DNA of 64,000 nt from an uncultured Bacteroides sp. (GTDB lineage: Bacteria > Bacteroidota > Bacteroidia > Bacteroidales > Bacteroidaceae): NCBI GenBank assembly GCA_944322345.1, contig CALUOO010000002.1, forward strand, positions 291,448-355,447, written 5' to 3'. The notes beneath the pieces are model-generated. The model saw nothing but the letters and a program-made list of their open reading frames with translations. It searched no databases and was not told the DNA's origin. Shown piece by piece: positions 44,572 to 51,524 of this stretch (position 1 is its first letter; the number at the start of each line of letters is the position of its first letter). A program made the position numbers and the translations under genes.

Positions 44572-45582
44572 ATGCAGACAAAATTTATAAATAATCCAGA
44601 AAATATAACGAAAGAGTTGTTAGAAGGCTACGTACTTGCTTATCCCGAACAGGTAAAGCTGGCAGCGGAGAATATTGTGGTCAGAGCTCATCCGAAGAGT
44701 GGGGATAAAGTGGCTATTGTTACCTTGGGAGGCTCTGGACATGAGCCTGCATTGAGCGGATTTGTTGGCGAAGGAATGCTTGATTGCTCTGTTGTAGGTG
44801 ATATTTTTGCTGCACCGGGGGCACAACGGCTGTTTCAGGCATTGCAACTGATGAAGCGTGAAGCTGGCATTTTGCTCGTTGTACTCAATCATTCCGGCGA
44901 TGTGATGAGCGCCAATATGGCTTGTCAGTTGGCCGAACGTGCTGGGATTAAGGTGGCAAAAGTATTGACACACGATGATATAAGTGCCGGTATTGGTGCC
45001 GATGTAAACGAACGTCGTGGATTGGCAGGATGTGTACCATTGTATAAGATTTTGGGAGCTGCAGCAGACGAAGGAAAAACATTGGAAGAACTGGTTGAAA
45101 TAGCAGAACGTTACAACAAGCATGTCGCAACACTGGCTGTTGCCATGAAGGCCTGTTCGCATCCGCAGAATGGTGCTGTCATTACCGATTTACCTGCTGG
45201 AATAATGGAGATTGGTATGGGGCAACATGGCGAAGGTGGTGGCGGTCAGAAACCTCTGATTTCGGCAGACGATACAGCAGCAGAGATGGTGGAACTTCTC
45301 TGCCAGCAGTTGCAGCCTAAAAGTGGCGATAAGATGATGCTGATTATCAATGGGGTTGGTGCAACGACTCACATGGAGCTGAACATCATATTCCGTAAGG
45401 CGTATAAAGAACTGGAAGCCCGTGGACTGAAGGTGGTTGTGAGCCGTATACAGGAACTGCTGACGGTACAGGAACAGGCCGGATTCCAGATGATTATGGC
45501 TGTTCTGGACGACGATCACATCGCATATATCAAGGATGCTCCTTCAAATGCTCCTTATTGGACTACTCTTGGAAAAAAGTAG
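44572..45582 (+). CDS. dhaK: Dihydroxyacetone-kinase-type kinase, DhaK subunit
   Basis: A 336-residue DhaK. The substrate-binding loop is TLGGSGHEPALSGFVG (His57 in GSGHEP), Asp110 is in NHSGD, and His219 in GMGQHGEGG matches the E. coli His218 that bonds covalently to the carbonyl of dihydroxyacetone. Relatives also phosphorylate other small ketoses such as erythrulose. The partner dhaL follows 4 nt later. No PTS-type DhaM, the phosphoryl donor in E. coli, is encoded in the window, so the donor may be ATP via a DhaL-bound nucleotide or a DhaM elsewhere. The lsrF neighbour suggests a substrate other than plain dihydroxyacetone. Confidence 0.88.
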   Translation: MQTKFINNPENITKELLEGYVLAYPEQVKLAAENIVVRAHPKSGDKVAIVTLGGSGHEPALSGFVGEGMLDCSVVGDIFAAPGAQRLFQALQLMKREAGILLVVLNHSGDVMSANMACQLAERAGIKVAKVLTHDDISAGIGADVNERRGLAGCVPLYKILGAAADEGKTLEELVEIAERYNKHVATLAVAMKACSHPQNGAVITDLPAGIMEIGMGQHGEGGGGQKPLISADDTAAEMVELLCQQLQPKSGDKMMLIINGVGATTHMELNIIFRKAYKELEARGLKVVVSRIQELLTVQEQAGFQMIMAVLDDDHIAYIKDAPSNAPYWTTLGKK

Positions 45583-45586
45583 AGTG

Positions 45587-46216
45587 ATGATGAAAAAATT
45601 GCTGACTATAGGAGACTTCAAAGCTATGTTGGAGACTGCTTTGAAGAACATTCGTGAACGTGAAGATGAATTTTCCAAGCTGGATGCAGTGATTGGTGAC
45701 GGCGATCATGGACAGGCCATAACAGCAGCCATGACAGTAGTGACGGACATTGCACGTGCAGGTGTCGGCTTCAAATCGATGCTTGGTGATATGGGTATGG
45801 GAGTGATGCTTCAGGTTAATGGATCGACCAGTACTTTGCTGGGTGCTTTTTTCCTAGGGATGAGCGATGCTGTGGAAGAGAAAACAGAGCTTGATGCCAG
45901 CGGGGTACGGCAGATGTTTTCTGGCGGACTTGCCAATGTGCAGGCTCAGACACAGGCAAAAGTTGGAGATAAGACAATGATGGATGCACTGATTCCGGCG
46001 ATAGAGGCAATGGAAAACTGTCAGTCGGATGACATACAACAGTTGTTGGAGGCTGGGGCAGATGCTGCATTACGTGGTGCAGAGTCTACCGTGCAGATGA
46101 AAGCCAACTTTGGCAGAGCTCGTAACTATGGAGAACGTTCTATTGGATTTGCCGATAGTGGTGCCACCTCTTGGAGCTGTATGTTTCAGGCCTTCGCCCA
46201 GTCCTTTAAGGAATGA
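45587..46216 (+). CDS. dhaL: Dihydroxyacetone-kinase-type kinase, nucleotide-binding DhaL subunit
   Basis: A 209-residue DhaL. The start is ATGATG at 45587/45590, just after the dhaK stop; the reading frame open further upstream overlaps dhaK and is not used. The magnesium-binding acids are Asp33, Asp38 and Asp40 in LDAVIGDGDHG, the E. coli D30/D35/D37 pattern. Later conserved segments are GSTSTLLGAFF and GRARNYGERSIGFADSGATS. DhaL holds the ADP/ATP that transfers phosphate to the DhaK-bound sugar. It is in one operon with dhaK and lsrF. Confidence 0.88.
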   Translation: MMKKLLTIGDFKAMLETALKNIREREDEFSKLDAVIGDGDHGQAITAAMTVVTDIARAGVGFKSMLGDMGMGVMLQVNGSTSTLLGAFFLGMSDAVEEKTELDASGVRQMFSGGLANVQAQTQAKVGDKTMMDALIPAIEAMENCQSDDIQQLLEAGADAALRGAESTVQMKANFGRARNYGERSIGFADSGATSWSCMFQAFAQSFKE

Positions 46217-46255
46217 ATATAAAATTGTTATTAATCAATTAAAAAGTAGATAATT

Positions 46256-47131
46256 ATGGCTGATATGGATGGATTCAGGGAAGCTGCAGATTTCGGAATC
46301 GGACAAGCTTCGCCGCAAACAGGCTTCCATGTAAAAGGTGCCTCGTCTATGGGTTGGGGAATGAAAGACCGTTTGTCCCGTATCTTCAGTCCTGCAACCG
46401 GACGTACGGTAATGCTTGCGTTCGACCATGGGTTTATCATGGGTCCTACTTCGGGAGTGGAGCGTATAGATTTGAGCATTGTTCCTTTAATACAGTATGC
46501 CGATTGCCTGATGTGTACAAGGGGCATTCTCCGTTCTTCCATTCCTGCAAATGTGAACAAACCGGTTTGTCTGCGTTCGGATGCTGGGACTACTGTGCTT
46601 ACAGAACTTAACCGTAATGTGCTGATTGACGTAGAAGATGCCATTCGTTTCAATGCTTCAGCTATGGCCGTAATGCTTTCTGCCGGAGATGGTGAGCAGG
46701 AAGCAATTACTGTAGCCAATCTGGTCAGGGCTGCTGATTTAGGCAACCGTTATGGCATTCCGGTAATGGGAGTTACAGCAGTTGGCAAGCAGATGGAGCG
46801 TGATGCTCGTTACTTTGCACTGGCTTCACGCGTATGTGCAGAAAATGGAGCAGCTATTGTAAAGACCTATTATTGTGAAGGGTTTGAGAAAGTGGTTGCT
46901 TCGTGTCCTGTGCCTATTGTGATTGCCGGTGGCAAGAAATTGCCTGAAGAAGAGGCGTTGGCTTTGTGTTATAAAGCAATCAATGATGGTGCCGCTGGGG
47001 TAGACATGGGAAGAAATGTGTTCCAAAGCGAATCGCCGGTTGCTATGATTCAGGCTGTGCATGCTGTTGTACATGACGGACTGACACCGAAGCAGGGTTA
47101 TGAACTTTTCCTTGATCTGAAGAACCACTAG
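46256..47131 (+). CDS. lsrF: LsrF-family class I aldolase/thiolase
   Basis: A 291-residue TIM barrel, the same length as E. coli LsrF by my recollection, with near-colinear segments: [80 protein letters not shown]-type region and [11 protein letters not shown]. The Schiff-base Lys falls at residue 203 (IVKTYY), identical to E. coli numbering. LsrF moves an acetyl group from a phosphorylated C5 diketone, the AI-2 breakdown product, to CoA. No lsrK, lsrG, lsrR or AI-2 transporter lies here; the kinase role may fall to DhaKL. It is the last gene of the run and ends before a strong hairpin. Confidence 0.87.
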   Translation: [291 protein letters not shown]

Positions 47132-47170
47132 TGGGCAGATTAGGTAAAGGAGAGATGCCTGTTTCACAGT

Positions 47171-47214
47171 AAAAAAATACCCCACCATTGTATCGTGCGC
47201 CAATGGTGGGGTAT
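47171..47214 (-). terminator. Strong terminator between the lsrF run and the dcw cluster
   Basis: A perfect 14-bp stem (ATACCCCACCATTG 47177-47190 with CAATGGTGGGGTAT 47201-47214) and a 10-nt loop. On the minus strand it is followed by a run of seven T (47171-47177), so it best terminates the dcw/YqeY transcript. It can also serve the plus-strand lsrF gene. Confidence 0.8.
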
Positions 47215-47263
47215 GTTGTATGTGCGATCTTGTGTAAGAACAAGCTCGTCTGAGAGTCTGTGA

Positions 47264-47713
47264 TTATCCCAGCAGTTCTTTGACTTTGGCCGAGATGGCA
47301 CGTCCTTCGGCAAGTCCGGCCAGCTTCTTGGAAGCAACTCCCATCACTTTTCCCATGTCTTTTCCGCTGGTAGCTCCTACTTCGGCAATGATTTCTTTTA
47401 ATGCGCTTTCCAGCTCTTCTGCCGATAATTGCTTGGGCAGGTAGGCTTCCATCACTTTCACTTGTGCCAGTTCGGCATCTGCCAGATCCTGACGGCCTTG
47501 ACCTACATAGATTTCGGCTGCATCTTTGCCTTGTTTCACAAGCTTCTGGATGATTTTCAGAGCTGCGTCGTCTGTCAATGTATCGTTTGCTCCCGATGCT
47601 GTCTTGGCTTCAATAAAGAATTTCTTTACGTTTCTCAGTGTTTCGAGGGCTACTTTGTCTTTCGCCTTCATCGCATTTTTAATGTCTTCGCTGACACGAT
47701 CAAACAAATCCAT
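47264..47713 (-). CDS. YqeY/GatB-domain protein
   Basis: A 149-residue helical protein starting MDLFDRVSEDIKNAMKAKDKVALETLRNVKKFF, the YqeY family pattern, with AYLPKQLSAEELESALKEIIAEVGATSGKDMGKVMGVA, similar to the tail domain of GatB. That domain contacts tRNA in amidotransferases; the free-standing protein's role is unclear. It is downstream of ftsZ on the same strand across a 200-nt spacer that contains a repeat array. Confidence 0.88.
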   Translation of the reverse strand: MDLFDRVSEDIKNAMKAKDKVALETLRNVKKFFIEAKTASGANDTLTDDAALKIIQKLVKQGKDAAEIYVGQGRQDLADAELAQVKVMEAYLPKQLSAEELESALKEIIAEVGATSGKDMGKVMGVASKKLAGLAEGRAISAKVKELLG

Positions 47714-47795
47714 AATACTATATTTATAATTAATTGGTTATCAATAAAATATTTGTCTCTTTTATTCTCTTTTCCAAGGCTCGGGTTTGGCTTGT

Positions 47796-47883
47796 GTCAG
47801 CTAACCTTTCCCAACATGTCAGCTAACCTTTCCCAACGCGAGCCGTGACCTTTGCCAATACGTCAGCTAACCTTTCCCAACAA
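47796..47883. repeat. Tandem 22-bp repeat, four copies, downstream of ftsZ
   Basis: Units begin at 47796, 47818, 47840 and 47862, exactly 22 bp apart. Units 1, 2 and 4 share GTCAGCTAACCTTTCCCAAC without mismatch; unit 3 is diverged (GTGACCTTTGCCAAT). The array occupies much of the ftsZ-yqeY spacer. The unit recurs inverted at 21051-21070. Confidence 0.85.
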
Positions 47884-47913
47884 ACGGGGCAAAGGTGGTT
47901 CGGAAGAGAGGGG

Positions 47914-49224
47914 TCAGAAGGTGATCACACCATCCTCATTACCTGCATCTTCTGCTGCAGCTTCTTCTTCAAGTGCGGCTTTGGTCTTGATTTTGGTGAG
48001 CGTTGTCTTGTCGCGCAGATAGGTAGGCGAGTCTTCTACCATGGCGATGATATCATCGTTGTCCAAGTCTTCGGCATTGAAGAGGTAGATGTGCCGGCGC
48101 TTGCGGATACTTTTGCTTCCGATACCATTGGCACTTTCTCCGTATGCCTTGCGGATGCGTTCTTTATTCTTTTCCTTTTCTTCTTCCAGCAGTATCTGGC
48201 GTTCTTCTTCTTCCTGACTGCGTACTTCGTGCAGACTGTCCATGCCGGGTACGTCTTCTACTCCAAAGCCTGTAGCAAGTACGGTAATCTTGACTTTATT
48301 GCCCAATTCTTCATCCATGGCAACACCCCAGATCACTTCTACTCCTTCGCGGAACTTGCTCATGAACTCGTGTACTTCGTTCATCTCTTCCATCATCAGC
48401 TCGGATGCAGGGCAGAAGGAGACATTGAGCATCACTTTCTTGGCATTGAAGATGTCATTGTTGTTCAGCAGCGGAGAATTCAGTGCATCGTCGATGGCTT
48501 TGGTCACACGGTTTTCGCCTTCACCAAATCCGGTACTCATGATAGCTACTCCACCATCTTTCAGAATGGTCTTGACATCGGCAAAGTCGAGGTTGACTTT
48601 GCCACGCATGGTGATGATCTCGGCAATACTTTTGGCTGCGATTGAGAGGGTATCGTCGGCCTTGCCGAATGCGTTCATGAATGTAAGGTCTGAATAGATT
48701 TCACGCAGGCGCTCGTTGTTGATTACCAACAAGGCATCTACATGTTGTGCAATCCGTTCTACACCGTCCAGTGCCTGTATGATTTTCTTTTCACCTTCGA
48801 AGATGAAGGGAATGGTCACAATACCTACTGTCAGGATGTCCATCTCTTTGGCAATACGTGCGATGACCGGAGCAGCTCCTGTCCCGGTTCCTCCTCCCAT
48901 TCCGGCTGTGATGAATACCATCTTGGTACCGTCGCTTAACAGTTGACGGATGTCATCGATGCTCTCTTCGGCAGCATCGCGTGCTCTTTCCGGGCGGTTA
49001 CCGGCTCCAAGGCCTTGTGTGATACTGCGTCCCAGTTGCAGTTTGACTGGAACGGGAGATTCTGCCAATGCCTGATTGTCGGTATTGCAGAGAACGAACG
49101 TTACGTCGTGTATGCCTTCCCGATACATGTGATTGACGGCATTTCCGCCACCACCACCTACACCGATTACTTTGATGATTTTCGGAGAATCGGTCGGAAA
49201 ATCGAATTGTACTATATCGTCCAT
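47914..49224 (-). CDS. ftsZ: Cell division protein FtsZ
   Basis: A 436-residue tubulin-like GTPase that forms the division ring. The N-terminal GTP-binding domain has VIGVGGGGGNAVNHM, GLGAGNRPERA and the tubulin signature GGGTGTG at residues 110-116. The T7 loop NLDFADVKTIL supplies the residues for GTP hydrolysis by the next subunit. The C-terminal domain ends near residue 320 and a variable, charged linker (about 330-420) follows. The tail is acidic and ends NEDGVITF. It is the last fts gene of the cluster, 16 nt after ftsA. Confidence 0.97.
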   Translation of the reverse strand: MDDIVQFDFPTDSPKIIKVIGVGGGGGNAVNHMYREGIHDVTFVLCNTDNQALAESPVPVKLQLGRSITQGLGAGNRPERARDAAEESIDDIRQLLSDGTKMVFITAGMGGGTGTGAAPVIARIAKEMDILTVGIVTIPFIFEGEKKIIQALDGVERIAQHVDALLVINNERLREIYSDLTFMNAFGKADDTLSIAAKSIAEIITMRGKVNLDFADVKTILKDGGVAIMSTGFGEGENRVTKAIDDALNSPLLNNNDIFNAKKVMLNVSFCPASELMMEEMNEVHEFMSKFREGVEVIWGVAMDEELGNKVKITVLATGFGVEDVPGMDSLHEVRSQEEEERQILLEEEKEKNKERIRKAYGESANGIGSKSIRKRRHIYLFNAEDLDNDDIIAMVEDSPTYLRDKTTLTKIKTKAALEEEAAAEDAGNEDGVITF

Positions 49225-49240
49225 ATTATATTGTTTTTTG

Positions 49241-50617
49241 TTATTTCATATCATCGTCCGAGAAGAAGTTACTGCTGAACTCGTTAATTTTGCGTGTAAA
49301 CCAATTGGGTTGTTTAGGGTCTTTTGCTCCATTCTGTGAGGGCTTCTTTCCTCCTTGGTTGTTTTTATCTCCTTTCTTTTCCTCTTTTTGAGGCTCTTCC
49401 ACCGGTTTTTCCTGTACCATTTCTATCTCTTTATCGGTAAACAGCGTTCCTTGTGTACCTGCCTCTACCAGACAGCAGTTCTGGTTCCCTTCGAACAGCA
49501 TGCCAAACAGTGTGTTTTGTGAACCGTCTTTTTTCAGCACATTGTCGGAAGCATATACAGTGTTCCGTGGCAGTTTGGCGGTTCGTATTTTATCTATCTT
49601 GCTGCGTTTGCGTAGCATTTCATCCAGATTCTTCAGGTTGGCAGCTCCACCGGTGATAATGATTCCTGCCAGCAGTTTGTCTTCGTAGCCTGAAAGTTGT
49701 ACCTGATTCCATGCGTTTACGATAATTTCTTCTGCACGTGCTTCAACTATGTTGTTCAGCTTGTTCAGTTCGATACTGCGGCTTTCGTCTTCCAGTTGAC
49801 AGGTTGCAGGGTTTTCCATGTCTGCTTCTTCATAAAGCGCATCACCATATTCTTTCTTTAACCGTTCTGCTTCTTCCTCTTCTATGTGAAGGGTGGTTAT
49901 GTCGCGTGTAATGCTGTTGCCTCCCAGTGGAAGTACAGTCAGGAAGCGCAGAATATTGTTCTTATAGACGGAGATGGTAGTCGTATCTGCTCCAAAATCT
50001 ATGAGTGCACAACCCGAACGGCGTTCGCTTTCTGTCAATACAGCATTAGCTGTGACTAGTGGTGCTATCAATTGGTCGGCAATCTCTATTTTTGACTGCT
50101 TAAAGCAGTGTTCCAGATTCTTGCGTATGGATGACCTTGCAACAATATTGAGGAATCTTCCTTCGATATGATCTCCTAACAGTCCTACGGGATTAGCCTG
50201 CAGATTGTTTCCTACTTTATATTCTTGTGGGGCAACATCCAGTATATCCATGTCGACTACCGGAATGGAAACATTTTCATCACCGATGGCATTGACCAGC
50301 TCTTCTGAAATGATGGTGTTTTCGTCCAAGTCGCGGCTTACTACATTCCGCACCGTGCGCAGAGATTGTCCTCCGATTGTTACATAGACTTTTGTGATGG
50401 AATTGTTCAGTTCGCTTTCCAGTCGGTTGATGATAGAGGTCAGGCTTTGTGCTGTTTTATCGAGGTTGAAGATCAATCCTTTTCGGATGAATGTGGAAGA
50501 GTCTTCTTGGGCATATGCAAGAATCTGCATACTTCCGTCACTGTTCTTTTTTCCCGCCACACCGGCTATTTTGGATGAACCCAGTTCGATTGCGGCAATA
50601 AATTCTGTTGTTACCAT
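49241..50617 (-). CDS. ftsA: Cell division protein FtsA
   Basis: An actin-like ATPase that ties FtsZ to the membrane. The start at 50617 gives 458 residues beginning MVTTEFIAAIELGSSKIAGVAG; the in-frame ATG at 50647 overlaps ftsQ and adds ten residues unlike the family. Actin-fold motifs are IELGSSKIAG (phosphate 1), CALIDFGADTTTISVY (phosphate 2) and GIIITGGAANLKNL (adenosine). A Lys/Pro/Glu-rich stretch precedes the C-terminal helix NWFTRKINEFSSNFFSDDDMK, the likely membrane anchor. It lies between ftsQ and ftsZ. Confidence 0.94.
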   Translation of the reverse strand: MVTTEFIAAIELGSSKIAGVAGKKNSDGSMQILAYAQEDSSTFIRKGLIFNLDKTAQSLTSIINRLESELNNSITKVYVTIGGQSLRTVRNVVSRDLDENTIISEELVNAIGDENVSIPVVDMDILDVAPQEYKVGNNLQANPVGLLGDHIEGRFLNIVARSSIRKNLEHCFKQSKIEIADQLIAPLVTANAVLTESERRSGCALIDFGADTTTISVYKNNILRFLTVLPLGGNSITRDITTLHIEEEEAERLKKEYGDALYEEADMENPATCQLEDESRSIELNKLNNIVEARAEEIIVNAWNQVQLSGYEDKLLAGIIITGGAANLKNLDEMLRKRSKIDKIRTAKLPRNTVYASDNVLKKDGSQNTLFGMLFEGNQNCCLVEAGTQGTLFTDKEIEMVQEKPVEEPQKEEKKGDKNNQGGKKPSQNGAKDPKQPNWFTRKINEFSSNFFSDDDMK

Positions 50618-50625
50618 ATCTCTTG

Positions 50626-51366
50626 CTATTTTTCTTGTTTCGTACAAATAATTTGGTTGCTAAACTCTAAATTGATGCGTGAATACTTGTTCCATCCTAC
50701 TTGATTGAGCCCTTTCTGATAGAACGTTTTCAGGCGTGCGAGCTTATCTTCAAACTTATCCAGTTTGCCAAGATAGATGATGTGATTCCCGACGCGCGGT
50801 ACCAGTTCGACATTTTGGTCGGGCAACACATTGATTTGTTCTATCTGAGCATTCCAGAACTTATTGTTTTGCAAAAATACACCAAACTTATATAAATCGT
50901 TCATTGCAAACGACTTTTCTATGTTTCCTGTTGCAATTACCCGATGTGCAACACATTTGGCACTGGGTGGAAGAACTGTTCCTCGGTTGTCAATGTAATA
51001 GTTGTCTCCTTTGCTACTCATGATGCGGAGGAGAGGAATGCGCTGTGTCACCTCTACACAGACTTTTCCACTGGGAGTTTTATAGCATTCGGCCTCGTCG
51101 ATCAGTGGATGCTGGGAAAGTACATGCTCCAATGTTTTGGTAGAGATGCGTTCCATTTTCTTACCGATGGGATAGATACCTTTTTGCTGAAGTACATTCT
51201 TCAATTCACCCGGGGTGATGAATCCTGCATAGGCTGTATCTTTAATGACCAACACCACGTCCTTACAAGTTTGATTGGCAGAAGGGCGATTGAGGGCTGT
51301 TATTGCCATACACAGATAGGCAATAAGTCCCAACATGACAATCGACAGAAAGATTCTCTTTATCAT
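50626..51366 (-). CDS. ftsQ: Cell division protein FtsQ
   Basis: A 246-residue bitopic protein with one N-terminal membrane helix (about residues 4-23, IFLSIVMLGLIAYLCMAI), a POTRA-like domain (about 40-110, VLVIKDTAYAGFITPGELKNVL) and the FtsQ beta domain (DNRGTVLPPSAKCVAHRVIATGNI). FtsQ joins the FtsL/FtsB-type proteins and the septal synthase at midcell. Sequence conservation is low in Bacteroidetes; the call rests on architecture plus position between murC and ftsA. It starts 145 nt after the murC stop, across a repeat array. Confidence 0.88.
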   Translation of the reverse strand: MIKRIFLSIVMLGLIAYLCMAITALNRPSANQTCKDVVLVIKDTAYAGFITPGELKNVLQQKGIYPIGKKMERISTKTLEHVLSQHPLIDEAECYKTPSGKVCVEVTQRIPLLRIMSSKGDNYYIDNRGTVLPPSAKCVAHRVIATGNIEKSFAMNDLYKFGVFLQNNKFWNAQIEQINVLPDQNVELVPRVGNHIIYLGKLDKFEDKLARLKTFYQKGLNQVGWNKYSRINLEFSNQIICTKQEK

Positions 51367-51432
51367 ACTTAAAAGGATATATTCAGTTTGACATTTTATT
51401 TAATTCTTTTAATCTCGGGCGCTTGGATTCAC

Positions 51433-51524
51433 ACCTATCCGTTTAATAGACCGTTACCTATCCGTTTAATAGGCCGTTACCTATCCGTTTAATAGGCCGT
51501 TACCTATCCGTTTAATAGACACGT
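51433..51524. repeat. Tandem 23-bp repeat, four copies, overlapping the murC stop
   Basis: Units begin at 51433, 51456, 51479 and 51502, exactly 23 bp apart, each containing ACCTATCCGTTTAATAG. Only the last few bases differ (GACCGTT, GGCCGTT, GGCCGTT, GACACGT). Two units contain a 5-bp inverted repeat CCTAT/ATAGG around a 7-nt loop. The fourth unit includes the murC stop codon (51512-51514) and its last codons. Confidence 0.9.

Noticed and set aside
47796-47883. CRISPR array
   Set aside because: Units are contiguous with no unique spacers, and no cas genes are present. The same holds for the 51433 array.
47845-48645. 266-codon open frame opposite ftsZ
   Set aside because: Shadow of the conserved ftsZ reading frame, partly through the repeat array; composition is Phe/His-rich and unlike a real protein.
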